From Rhodoferax sp. OV413 (GTDB lineage Bacteria > Pseudomonadota > Gammaproteobacteria > Burkholderiales > Burkholderiaceae_C), in assembly GCF_900104385.1 (NCBI RefSeq), contig NZ_FNJA01000007.1, forward strand, positions 248,001 to 312,000: a stretch of 64,000 nucleotides of DNA, given 5' to 3'. Made by a program: the position numbers and the translations under genes. Positions 51,878 through 60,030 of this stretch are shown here, piece after piece (position 1 is the stretch's first letter; the number at the start of each line of letters is the position of its first letter). The notes beneath the pieces were generated by a model. The model was not told the origin of the DNA and did no database searches. It saw only the letters and a program-made list of their open reading frames with translations.

Positions 51878-52801
51878 TCACCGCACATCCATAAACAGCT
51901 CCGCGCACACTCCGCGCAACCAGCGGTTCGCCGGGTCGTGGTGGTACCGCGCATACCAGTACTGCTTGACGGTGAACGGCGGTATCGGCAGCGGGCACAC
52001 CAGTACCCGCAGGCCGGCCGCCTGGGCCAGGGTTTCGCCGATATGGCGCGGCAAGGTGGCGACCAAGTCGTTGTCGGCCAGGATGGCGGCCAGGCCCAGA
52101 AAGCCCGGCAGCTCCAGCAGCACGCGGCGCTCCACGCCCAGGGCTTTGAGGGTGCTGTCCAACAGCTGGTAGCCGGTGCCCGAGACGATGCCGATGTGCG
52201 CCTCGGCCAAATAATCCTGCAAAGTAAATGTGTTGCCGATGCGCGGATGGCGGGCGTTGCACAGGCAGATCCAGTCCTGGCCGAACAGGCTTTGCTGGTA
52301 AAAGCCCGCCTCCTGCCCGGCCTCGAGTCCGCGCACCAGGCCTAGGGCCAGATCGGCCTCGCCGGACTGCAGCGCGGGCACCAGGCTGGCGTCTATGGTG
52401 GCAGCCTCCAGCCGCACCTGTGGCGCCAGCGCGCGCACATGCGAAAACAAGCGGGGTAACAGGGTGACGTGGCTGGCATCGGTCATGAAGATGCGGAACT
52501 CGCGCCGCGACTGCGCCGGGTCAAACACCACCTCGGACTCGGACAAGCGGCGCAGGCCAACGAGTACCTCGCGCACCGTGGCGATCAGGCCGTCGGTGCG
52601 TGGCGTGGGCTGCATGCCCTCGGGCGTGCGCACAAACAGCGGGTCGTTGAACTGGGTACGTAGCCGGCCTAGCCAGATGCTGACCGTGGGCTGGCTCTGG
52701 CCCAATTGCTCGGCCGACTTGGTGACGCTGCGCGTGGTGTAGAGCAGGTCCAGCAGGCGCAGCAGCTTGGGTTCGAGCAGGGTGGGATCGGTGTCAGCCA
52801 T
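51878..52801 (-). CDS. LysR-family regulator of the catabolic island
   Basis: 307-residue LysR protein of the NodD/NahR/PbuR-like group (ATTGC-box binders): EPKLLRLLDLLYTTRSVTKSAEQLGQSQPTVSIWLGRLRTQFNDPLFVRTPEGMQPTPR. The effector domain begins EFRIFMTDASHVTLLPRLFSHV. It diverges from the Gfo/Idh-VOC-molybdopterin genes. The gap and the second divergent promoter at 57.9-58.1 kb carry related 15-bp motifs, suggesting that this protein controls both halves. Confidence 0.9.
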   Translation of the reverse strand: MADTDPTLLEPKLLRLLDLLYTTRSVTKSAEQLGQSQPTVSIWLGRLRTQFNDPLFVRTPEGMQPTPRTDGLIATVREVLVGLRRLSESEVVFDPAQSRREFRIFMTDASHVTLLPRLFSHVRALAPQVRLEAATIDASLVPALQSGEADLALGLVRGLEAGQEAGFYQQSLFGQDWICLCNARHPRIGNTFTLQDYLAEAHIGIVSGTGYQLLDSTLKALGVERRVLLELPGFLGLAAILADNDLVATLPRHIGETLAQAAGLRVLVCPLPIPPFTVKQYWYARYHHDPANRWLRGVCAELFMDVR

Positions 52802-52821
52802 AAAAAATCTAAATGCTGGTT

Positions 52822-52836
52822 ATTGCAGGCATTGCC
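52822..52836. promoter_or_regulatory. Candidate LysR operator, copy A
   Basis: ATTGCAGGCATTGCC lies in the 89-bp divergent gap between the LysR and Gfo/Idh genes. It matches ATTGCACGCATTGCA at 58045-58059 at 13 of 15 positions. NahR/NodD-type regulators recognise ATTGC-like boxes. Confidence 0.5.
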
Positions 52837-52890
52837 TTTGCAGTATAGGCAGGCCAGCCTACGATGGCACCACACACCAGAGGAGACTCC

Positions 52891-53916
52891 ATGCCAAACA
52901 CCATTCGCTGGGGCGTGCTCGGCGCCGCCGCCATCGCCACCGAACGCACCATGCCCGCGCTGAACCTGGCGCCCAGCGCAACCCTGCTGGCCCTGGCCTC
53001 GCGCGACGCGGCCAAAGGCGAGGCGGTGGCACAGGCACTCAATATCCCGCGCGTCTATAACAGCTACGACGCCTTGCTGGCCGACCCGGAGATCGACGCG
53101 GTCTACGTGCCGCTGCCGAACCAGCTGCACTTCGACTGGTCGGTGCGCGCGCTCGAAGCCGGCAAGCATGTGCTGTGCGAAAAGCCACTGTGCCTGACGG
53201 CCGCGCAGGTGCAGCAGCTGTGCGCGGTGCGCGACCGCACCGGCAAGCACATCGAAGAAGGCTTTGGCTTTCGCAACCATCCGCAATGGACCAAGCTGCA
53301 GGAGCTGATTAACGGCAACGCCATCGGCCCGGTGCGCGCAGTACACGCCACCATGGCCAAGCAGTTCTACAACCCCGCCGATGTGCGGAATCAGCTGGAC
53401 GCAGGTGGCGGCGCGCTGTACGACATGGGCTCGTACACCATCAGCGCCTGCAACCTGGTGTTCCAGCGCCCGCCGGAACGCGTGGTGGCCACGCTGGACC
53501 GCGACCCGGTATTCGGCACCGACCGCCTGAGCAGCGCGCTGCTGGACTACGGCGACAGCCATGCGGCCATCACCGTCGCCACCCAGGCCGGGCCGAACGG
53601 CTGGGGTTCGCACCAGCAGCTGTCGGTACTGGGCGGCACGGGCTGGTTGCGCTGCGACTTTCCATTCGCCCAGGCCCGGCCCAGCGCCTGCGAAATCGCC
53701 CTGGGAGATACCAGCAGCGTGGGCTACCAGCCGAGCCAGCGCTTCCACTTCGAGCCGGTCAACCAGTACCAGCTGCAAGTCGAACGCTTCTCGCGGCTGC
53801 TGCTCGGCGACCCGGTGGCCAGCTGGCCCATCGAAGACGCATTGGGCACGCTGCGCACCCTGGAAGCCTTGTTTGCATCGGCCCGCACGGGCTGCTGGCA
53901 GACGCTGCCAAAATAA
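52891..53916 (+). CDS. Gfo/Idh/MocA-family dehydrogenase
   Basis: 341-residue NAD(P)-dependent oxidoreductase: Rossmann start IRWGVLGAAAIATERTMPAL, the EKP motif AGKHVLCEKPLCLTAAQ (catalytic lysine), and LQELINGNAIGPVRAVHATMAKQFY. Family members act on sugars, polyols and cyclic diols (for example dihydrodiol dehydrogenase) or hydroxymuconate-type semialdehydes; the substrate here is unknown. Start 52891 follows AGAGGAGAC. First gene of the right-hand arm of the divergent LysR unit. Confidence 0.88.
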   Translation: MPNTIRWGVLGAAAIATERTMPALNLAPSATLLALASRDAAKGEAVAQALNIPRVYNSYDALLADPEIDAVYVPLPNQLHFDWSVRALEAGKHVLCEKPLCLTAAQVQQLCAVRDRTGKHIEEGFGFRNHPQWTKLQELINGNAIGPVRAVHATMAKQFYNPADVRNQLDAGGGALYDMGSYTISACNLVFQRPPERVVATLDRDPVFGTDRLSSALLDYGDSHAAITVATQAGPNGWGSHQQLSVLGGTGWLRCDFPFAQARPSACEIALGDTSSVGYQPSQRFHFEPVNQYQLQVERFSRLLLGDPVASWPIEDALGTLRTLEALFASARTGCWQTLPK

Positions 53917-53938
53917 GCCTCCCCCAACCGCACCCGCC

Positions 53939-54826
53939 ATGACAACTCTCTTTAACCGCGCCACCGAAGACGTGGGCAATATCGTCGAATTCGGCCACGT
54001 GAATCTGCGTGTGGCCAATCAGCAGCAGGCCCTGGTGTTCTACGCCATGGGCCTGGGCCTGACCCGCGACCCCTACCAGCGCATCGGCATCGAGAACGCC
54101 TGGATGAACATCGGCACCTGTCAATTCCACCTGCCGGTAGGCAAGGCCGAGGTGCTGCGCGGCGTGGTCGGCCTGGTGATGCCCGACATGGATGCCCTGG
54201 CCGAGCGGCTGGCCCGCATCGCCCCGCTACTCAAAGACACACGCTTCAGCTTCACGCAGCACGCCAGCCATGTGGACGCCACCTGCCCCTGGGGCAACCG
54301 CATCCGCGTGCATGCCCCCGACCGCGCGCGCTTCGGCCCGCTGCTGCTGGGCATGCCGTATGTAGAGGTGGACTGTGCGCCCGGCACGGCGGCTGGCATC
54401 GCCCGCTTCTACACCGAGCTGCTGGGCGCGCCCGGCAGCCTGGGCGAAGACGCGGCCGGCGTGTTCGCCCGCATCCCCATGGGGCTGTACGAAGGCCTGG
54501 TGTTCCGCGAAACCGCGCGCCCCCTGCCCGCCTACGACGGCCACCATGTACAGATCAGCGTGGCCGACTTCTCCGACCCCTACCAGCGCCTGCTGGCACG
54601 TGGCCTGGTCACCGAAGAAAGCAGCCAGAGCCAGTACCGCTTCCAGGACATCGTCGACCTGGACAGCGGCCGCGTGCTGGCCACGCTGGAGCACGAGGTG
54701 CGCAGCATGCGGCACCCGTCCTACGCCCGCCCGCTGGTCAACCGCAATATCGCCAACCATGGCGACGCCTACATGCCCGGCCACGAGAACGCGGCCTGGC
54801 GCATGCCGCCTGATCAAGCTATGTAA
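53939..54826 (+). CDS. Two-domain VOC-family protein
   Basis: 295 residues with two VOC modules: EFGHVNLRVANQQQALVFYAMGLGLTRDP and, from about residue 140, YVEVDCAPGTAAGIARFYTELLGAPGSLGED, ending at DLDSGRVLATLEHEVRSMRHPSYARPLVNRN. Size and two-domain layout resemble extradiol dioxygenases, but the His/His/Glu iron triad is not clearly met by eye, so an isomerase or ligand-binding role is possible. It starts 23 bases after the dehydrogenase stop. Confidence 0.8.
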   Translation: MTTLFNRATEDVGNIVEFGHVNLRVANQQQALVFYAMGLGLTRDPYQRIGIENAWMNIGTCQFHLPVGKAEVLRGVVGLVMPDMDALAERLARIAPLLKDTRFSFTQHASHVDATCPWGNRIRVHAPDRARFGPLLLGMPYVEVDCAPGTAAGIARFYTELLGAPGSLGEDAAGVFARIPMGLYEGLVFRETARPLPAYDGHHVQISVADFSDPYQRLLARGLVTEESSQSQYRFQDIVDLDSGRVLATLEHEVRSMRHPSYARPLVNRNIANHGDAYMPGHENAAWRMPPDQAM

Positions 54827-54905
54827 CGCCCCTGTCTCCTGCGCGATGGACAGCGGCGCCGTCCGGTGCGCCAATACCGTTCCCTGCAGCGCAACGAGAC
54901 ACGCC

Positions 54906-57125
54906 ATGCCCACCACCGTTCACCACCGTATCTGCCCTTTGTGCGAAGCCTGCTGTGGGCTGGAGCTGCAGGTGGAGGACGGCAAGGTACAAAGCATCCG
55001 CGGCCACGCGCAGGACTTCTTCAGCGCCGGCTACATCTGCCCCAAGGGCGTGGCGCTGAAAGACCTGCACGAAGACCCGGACCGCCTGCGCACCCCGCTG
55101 ATCAAGCGCCAGGGCGTATTCGTCGAAGCCAGCTGGGACGAGGCCTGGGCCGAAATCGCCCAGCGGCTGCCGCCCCTGCTGCAAACCCACGGCCGCGACA
55201 GCCTGGGCCTGGCCGTGGGCAACCCGGCCGCACACAAAATCGGCCTGCTGCTTTACTTCGCCCGGCTGGCGCGGGCGGCGGGCACGCGCAATGTATTCAC
55301 CGCCACCACGCTAGACCAGATGCCGCGCCAGCTGGTCAGCGGCCTGCTGTTCGGCCACTGGATGAGCGTGCCGGTGCCCGACATCAGCCGCTGCGACTTC
55401 CTGCTGGTGCTGGGCGCCAACCCGCTGGCCAGCAACGGCAGCATGTGGACCGTGCCCGACTTCAAAACCAAGGCCAAAGCCCTGCAGGCGCGGGGCGGCC
55501 AGCTGGTGGTAGTAGACCCGCGCCGCAGCGAAACCGCCGCCATGGCCGACGCCCACCATTTCATCCGACCCGGCGCCGATGCCTTCCTGTTGGCCGGCAT
55601 GGTGCGCACCCTGTTTGACGAGCAGCTGGTACGGCCCGGCCGCCTAGCGGAACTCACCCAGGGCATGGCCGAAGTCGAGGCCGCCATCCAGCCCTTCAGC
55701 GCGGAGGCCGTGGCCGCGCGCTGCGGCATCGCGGCCCCCACCATCCGCCAGTTGGCGCGCAGCCTGGCGCAGACCAAGCGCGCCTGCGTCTATGGCCGCA
55801 TCGGCACCTGCACCCAGCGCTATGGCACGCTGGCCAGTTGGCTGATCGATGTGCTCAACCTGCTTACCGGCCACCTGGACCAGCCCGGTGGCGCCATGTT
55901 CCCCAAGGCGCCGGCCTTCGCCGCCAACACGCTCGGCCCGGCCGGCCGGGGCAAAGGCGTGCGTACCGGGCGCCACCGCAGCCGCGTCAGCCAGGCGCCC
56001 GAAGTCATGGGCGAGCTGCCCATGGGCTGCCTGGCCGAAGAGATCGACACCCCGGGCGCCGGGCAGATCCGGGCGCTCATCACCGTGGCCACCAACCCGG
56101 TGCTGTCGACGCCCAACGGCGCGCGGCTGGCGCAGGGGCTGGAGCAGCTCGACTTCATGGTCAGCCTGGACGCCTACCTGAACGAAACCACGCGCCATGC
56201 CGACGTGATACTGCCCGCTCCCTCGCCGCTGGAAGACAGCCACTACGACTTGGCATTCAGCCAGCTCTCGTGGCGCAACCAGGCCCGCTACAGCGCGCCG
56301 GTGTTCCCCCGCGCGCCGCAGCAGCCCGAGGAGTGGGAAACCCTGCTGCGGCTGGCGGCCATCCTGCAAGGCCAGGGCGCGTGCACCAGCGCCGCCGAAC
56401 TCACCGCCGTGGACGATGCGCTGCTGGCCAGCGAGTTGCAGCGGCAGTTCGGCGCGCAGGCCGCCACCGCACAGCAAAGCCTGCAACCCCACCAAGGCCC
56501 CGACCGGCTGCTAGACCTGGCCCTGCGCTCCGGCCCTTATGGCGATGACCGGGGCCCCGAAGGCCTGACCCTGGCCAAGCTGCAAGCCAGCCCCGGTGGT
56601 ATCGACCTAGGCCCGCTGGCGCCGCGCCTGCCCGAGCTGCTGCGCACGGCCAGCGGCTACATTGAACTCGCCCACCCCGATCTGCTGGCCGATCTGGCGC
56701 ACGCCGCTGCCGACCTGGCGCAACCAGCGCCAGAGATGGTGCTGATTGGCCGGCGCGACCTGCGCTCCAACAACAGCTGGATGCACAACCTGCCGCTGCT
56801 GGCCAAGGGGCCGGAGCGCTGCACCGCCCTGGTCCACCCCAGCGACGCCCAGCGCCTGGGCCTGAGCGACGGCGGCCTGGCCCACATCAGCAACCCGGCC
56901 GGCACCCGCAGCATCAGTGCCCCGGTGCGCATCAGCGCCGACATGATGCCCGGCGTGCTGAGCCTGCCGCACGGCTGGGGCCACGACCTGCCCGGCGCCC
57001 AGCTGCAGGTGGCCGCCCAGCGCCCCGGCGTCAACTTCAATAGCCTGCTGGACGAAAACCTGCGCGACCCGCTGTCGGGCAACGCGGTGCTGAGCGGGGT
57101 GGCAGTGGTGGTGACGGCGGGGTAG
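54906..57125 (+). CDS. Single-subunit molybdopterin oxidoreductase with [4Fe-4S] site
   Basis: 739-residue DMSO-reductase-family protein. N-terminal [4Fe-4S] motif C-x2-C-x3-C with a fourth cysteine in GYICPKG (residues about 10-45), then the large molybdopterin domain (SWDEAWAEIAQRL, LVLGANPLASNGSMW, VVDPRRSETAAMADAHHFIRPGAD, LITVATNPVLSTPNGARL, LNETTRHADVILPAPSPLEDSHYD) and a C-terminal binding domain (HPSDAQRLGLSDGG). No signal peptide, so cytosolic. By hand alignment, the place of the usual Cys/Sec molybdenum ligand is non-coordinating (TTLDQMPRQLVSGL). No partner subunit gene is adjacent. Reaction unknown. Confidence 0.85.
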   Translation: MPTTVHHRICPLCEACCGLELQVEDGKVQSIRGHAQDFFSAGYICPKGVALKDLHEDPDRLRTPLIKRQGVFVEASWDEAWAEIAQRLPPLLQTHGRDSLGLAVGNPAAHKIGLLLYFARLARAAGTRNVFTATTLDQMPRQLVSGLLFGHWMSVPVPDISRCDFLLVLGANPLASNGSMWTVPDFKTKAKALQARGGQLVVVDPRRSETAAMADAHHFIRPGADAFLLAGMVRTLFDEQLVRPGRLAELTQGMAEVEAAIQPFSAEAVAARCGIAAPTIRQLARSLAQTKRACVYGRIGTCTQRYGTLASWLIDVLNLLTGHLDQPGGAMFPKAPAFAANTLGPAGRGKGVRTGRHRSRVSQAPEVMGELPMGCLAEEIDTPGAGQIRALITVATNPVLSTPNGARLAQGLEQLDFMVSLDAYLNETTRHADVILPAPSPLEDSHYDLAFSQLSWRNQARYSAPVFPRAPQQPEEWETLLRLAAILQGQGACTSAAELTAVDDALLASELQRQFGAQAATAQQSLQPHQGPDRLLDLALRSGPYGDDRGPEGLTLAKLQASPGGIDLGPLAPRLPELLRTASGYIELAHPDLLADLAHAAADLAQPAPEMVLIGRRDLRSNNSWMHNLPLLAKGPERCTALVHPSDAQRLGLSDGGLAHISNPAGTRSISAPVRISADMMPGVLSLPHGWGHDLPGAQLQVAAQRPGVNFNSLLDENLRDPLSGNAVLSGVAVVVTAG

Positions 57126-57145
57126 AACCAGCCGCCCACCGCAAT

Positions 57146-57964
57146 TTATGCCCCGAAGCCGAACAGGCGCCGCGGCGTATCCCACAGAATCGCCTGGCGC
57201 GCGGCGGCGTCGGGTACCAGCTGCTCGAACAGCGCGAACAGCGGGCCGTAGTCGATGCGCTCGGGCGCGCGCAGAAACGGCCAGTCGGAGGCCCAGACCA
57301 GCGCCTGCGGCGTATAGGCCTGCAGCAAGGCCTGCACGAACGGCCAGGCATCGGTATGCGGAAACGGCAGCCTGGAGCTTTTCACCAAGCTGGACAGCTT
57401 GACCACCGCGCGGCCGGTTTCGGCCAGGCCCAGCAAGGCCTGGAAGCCAGCCTGCCCTAGGCCGGCCTGCGGATGGGGCCGGCCCAGGTGGTCGAACAGC
57501 AGGCGCGCGCCGCTGTCCACCAGCAAAGGCTGCAAGGCCAGCAGCTCGTCGAACTGCACCTGCACCTGGGCCCACATATCCAGCTGGCGCAGGCGCTCCA
57601 GCAGCGGCGCCGCATTGCGGTAGTAGTCCACGCCCAGCAAGGCCACATTCAGCGTCACGCCGACCACGCCCGCGACCTTGAGGTCTTGCAGCTCGGCCAG
57701 GCTGGCGTCGTTGCGCACCACGGCCACGCCCTTGTAGCGGCCCGCGCCCTGGGCCAGCGCGTCCAGCAGACAGCGGTTGTCAAAGCCATAGCCGGAGTTC
57801 GGGCCGACGATCAGCGCGTGCTGCACACCGTGCGCGTCCAGCACCTGGCCGAGCAGCGCGGTGGTGCCGATCTCGGCGCCGGCGGGCTTGTAGAAATTGT
57901 CTTCCGGGTAGGGAAAGCGGGTGGGATCAAAGACGTGCACATGGCAGTCGATCTTGGCTTGCAT
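57146..57964 (-). CDS. Amidohydrolase-2-family (PDC hydrolase-like) enzyme
   Basis: 272-residue TIM-barrel hydrolase: metal motif KIDCHVHVFDP at the N-terminus, LLFDHLGRPHPQAG in the middle and ALVWASDWPF with the catalytic aspartate near the C-terminus. It resembles 2-pyrone-4,6-dicarboxylate lactonase and other lactone/decarboxylase members. Start 57964 (MQAKIDCHVH) has TGGAGG upstream; an extension to 58060 would read across operator motifs. It is transcribed towards the molybdopterin gene and diverges from the ketopantoate-reductase-like operon. Confidence 0.87.
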   Translation of the reverse strand: MQAKIDCHVHVFDPTRFPYPEDNFYKPAGAEIGTTALLGQVLDAHGVQHALIVGPNSGYGFDNRCLLDALAQGAGRYKGVAVVRNDASLAELQDLKVAGVVGVTLNVALLGVDYYRNAAPLLERLRQLDMWAQVQVQFDELLALQPLLVDSGARLLFDHLGRPHPQAGLGQAGFQALLGLAETGRAVVKLSSLVKSSRLPFPHTDAWPFVQALLQAYTPQALVWASDWPFLRAPERIDYGPLFALFEQLVPDAAARQAILWDTPRRLFGFGA

Positions 57965-58022
57965 GGCGGTGGTTCCTGGAGGTTTTGCATGGATTGTCGA
58001 TGCGGAAAACGCTATCCAACTC

Positions 58023-58059
58023 ATTGCATATAGCAATGCTACGTATTGCACGCATTGCA
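58023..58059. promoter_or_regulatory. Candidate LysR operators, copy B (two sites)
   Basis: Two adjacent sites: the perfect inverted repeat ATTGC-ATATA-GCAAT at 58023-58037 (T-N11-A type), and ATTGCACGCATTGCA at 58045-58059, near-identical to 52822-52836. Their dyads are 22 bp apart, about two helical turns, typical of LysR recognition plus activation sites in a divergent promoter. Confidence 0.6.
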
Positions 58060-58129
58060 TTTACAGCATGGATCACCAAATCTACGATCCGTCCCCATAG
58101 CTGCCCGCGGGGCTGCAGAGGAGACGGAT

Positions 58130-59059
58130 TTGAAGATTTGCGTATTAGGCGCGGGCGCCCTGGGCTGTGCGATCGGCGGCGTGCTGACCGAAGACGGGCA
58201 CGAGGTATGGCTGGTCAACCGCGGCCAGGCCCATGTCGACGCCATGCGGCAAGCCGGCCTGACCCTGCGGGAGAACGGTGTAGACCGCCAGGTGGCGGTA
58301 CATGCCGCCACCCGCTGCCAGGACATAGGCGGCACAGTGGACCTGGTCATCGTGCTGGTCAAGTCCTTTCACACCCGTGAGGCGATTGAATCGGCCCGCT
58401 GCATCGTTGGGCCGCACACCGTCGTGTTGTCGCTGCAAAACGGCCTGGGCCACGAAGACGTGCTGGCCGAAGTCGTCGGCCGCGAACATGTGCTGGCCGG
58501 CAAGACCTACGCCGGCGGCGTGATGCTGGCGCCCGGCCAGGTGCTGGTCGGCACCCAGGGCAAGGAAACCCTGATCGGCGAGCTCGACGGCGCGCTGTCC
58601 GAGCGCGTGCAGGCCATCGCCGCCGCCTTCAACCATGCCGGCTTGGCCACTACCGTCAGCGACAACATCCTGGGCACCATGTGGGACAAGCTGCTGGTCA
58701 ACGTGGCCACTGGCGCGCTCAGCGGCATTACCGGCCTGCCCTACGGCGATCTGTACGCCGTGCCCGAAGTCGAAGCCTGCGCCGTGGCGGCTGTGGCCGA
58801 GGCCATGGCCGTCGCCCAGGCGGCCGGCATCCAGCTGACGACCACCGAGCCGCACCAGGCCTGGGTCAAGGCCGCCGACGGCCTGCCCAACGCATTCAAG
58901 GCGTCGATGCTGCAAAGCCTGGAAAAAGGCTCGGCCACCGAGATCGACTACGTAAACGGCGCCGTGGTGCGCTGGGGTGCCAAGCATGGCGTCCCTACGC
59001 CCGTCAACCAGGCATTAGTCGCCTGCATCAAGGGCATAGAACGCCGCCTGCCCCGCTAA
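58130..59059 (+). CDS. Ketopantoate reductase (ApbA/PanE)-family dehydrogenase
   Basis: 309-residue NADP-dependent 2-hydroxyacid-type reductase: KICVLGAGALGCAIGGVLTEDGHEVWLVNRG, VDLVIVLVKSFHTREAI, VLSLQNGLGHEDVLAEVVG, and the C-terminal catalytic domain with KLLVNVATGALSGITGLP. No ATG fits the domain start; the TTG at 58130 behind GAGGAGACGG is chosen. Genomic context points to a catabolic paralogue rather than pantothenate synthesis. The VOC gene starts 21 bases after its stop. Confidence 0.88.
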   Translation: MKICVLGAGALGCAIGGVLTEDGHEVWLVNRGQAHVDAMRQAGLTLRENGVDRQVAVHAATRCQDIGGTVDLVIVLVKSFHTREAIESARCIVGPHTVVLSLQNGLGHEDVLAEVVGREHVLAGKTYAGGVMLAPGQVLVGTQGKETLIGELDGALSERVQAIAAAFNHAGLATTVSDNILGTMWDKLLVNVATGALSGITGLPYGDLYAVPEVEACAVAAVAEAMAVAQAAGIQLTTTEPHQAWVKAADGLPNAFKASMLQSLEKGSATEIDYVNGAVVRWGAKHGVPTPVNQALVACIKGIERRLPR

Positions 59060-59080
59060 CCGTCAACCAGAGACACATCC

Positions 59081-59485
59081 ATGGCCTACACCCAGAAATC
59101 CTACGTAGAGCACGTCGCCGTGCGCGTCAAAGACATCCAGTGGCACATCAACTTCTTCTATGAAGTACTGGGCATGGACGTGCGCGAAATCGACGGCCCG
59201 ACCGACGCCCCCAACCAGTACTGGACCCTTGGCGGCATGCAGCTGATGAGCAGCCCCGGTTTCGAAGCCCCGCCCAGCAATGACGCCGGCTGGCTCGCGC
59301 ATCTGGGGATCATGGTGCAAGACCTGCCCGGTGCGCTGGAGGCCGCCAAAAGCTGGGGCGTCAAGCAACTGCCCCAAGGCAGCAACTGGCTGCAGTTGCC
59401 CGACGGCCTGGCGATCGAGCTGATCCAGGCCAGCGGCACATCCGTGGCCGACGTACTCGCCATCAACCCCCGCGCAAAACTCTGA
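59081..59485 (+). CDS. VOC-family protein
   Basis: 134-residue single VOC domain: YVEHVAVRVKDIQWHINFFYEVLGMDVREIDG at the N-terminus and SNWLQLPDGLAIELIQASG at the C-terminus. Histidine (VEHVAV) and glutamate (AIELI) metal-ligand positions are present. It may be an isomerase/epimerase or a small lyase in the same pathway. It lies nine bases before the MaoC gene, clearly in one operon. Confidence 0.85.
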   Translation: MAYTQKSYVEHVAVRVKDIQWHINFFYEVLGMDVREIDGPTDAPNQYWTLGGMQLMSSPGFEAPPSNDAGWLAHLGIMVQDLPGALEAAKSWGVKQLPQGSNWLQLPDGLAIELIQASGTSVADVLAINPRAKL

Positions 59486-59494
59486 GGCAACCCC

Positions 59495-59974
59495 ATGATC
59501 ATCCCCAGCTTCAACTTCCAGACCCCCGAAAAATACTGGGACGACGCCCAGGTCGGCGACAGCTGCACCAGCCCCAGCTACCTGGTGACCGGCGAGCGCA
59601 TCGACGCCTATGCCGAACTGACAGGCGACTACACCCCGGTGCATGTGGACGAGGCCTACGCCAACGCATCCCACTTCGGCTGCCGCGTGGCCCACGGGCT
59701 GATGGGCCAGTCGGTGGCCGACGGCCTGAAGACGCAGAGCGAATACCGCTTTCTGCCCGGCATGTCGCTGGGCTGGACCTGGGACTTCTTGCTGCCGATC
59801 AAGATTGGCGACGAGCTGCGCGTGCGCTTCCAGGTTGGCAGCATGCGCGCCAGCAAGAGCAAGCCCGGCTGGGGCATTGTGGTGCTGCCATCCGAGCTGC
59901 TGAACCAGCACGACCAGGTGGTGCAAAAGGGCGAACACCGCCTGATGGTGCCGCGCCGTCCCGGCAGCTTCTAA
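59495..59974 (+). CDS. MaoC-family hot-dog dehydratase
   Basis: 159-residue single hot-dog domain. The hydratase-2 pattern is seen in ITERIDAYAELTGDYTPVHVDEAYANASHFGCRVAHGLM (cited in part), with D/H catalytic candidates in DYTPVHVDE and the AHGLM helix. It should hydrate or dehydrate an enoyl-CoA or related thioester. Flanking CoA-transferase gene supports a CoA-linked route. A dispersed repeat separates the two. Confidence 0.88.
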   Translation: MIIPSFNFQTPEKYWDDAQVGDSCTSPSYLVTGERIDAYAELTGDYTPVHVDEAYANASHFGCRVAHGLMGQSVADGLKTQSEYRFLPGMSLGWTWDFLLPIKIGDELRVRFQVGSMRASKSKPGWGIVVLPSELLNQHDQVVQKGEHRLMVPRRPGSF

Positions 59975-59980
59975 AACTAC

Positions 59981-60030
59981 AAATTTCATAGCTAGCTGCG
60001 CAGGTACTGCCTGCGCCAGAAGGACATTTC
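59981..60030. repeat. Dispersed intergenic repeat copy carrying the next gene's ribosome-binding site
   Basis: AAATTTCATAGCTAGCTGCG-CAGGTACTGCCTGCGCCAGA followed by AGGACATTTC and the CaiB ATG. It is inside the operon, six bases past the MaoC stop. The AAGGA next to the repeat end is the only Shine-Dalgarno in range. Confidence 0.65.

Noticed and set aside
54375-54905. Fusion of the VOC gene frame with the molybdopterin oxidoreductase
   Set aside because: The upstream part is out of frame with the conserved VOC protein and lacks a start signal; the ATG at 54906 gives the [4Fe-4S] motif near the N-terminus as expected.
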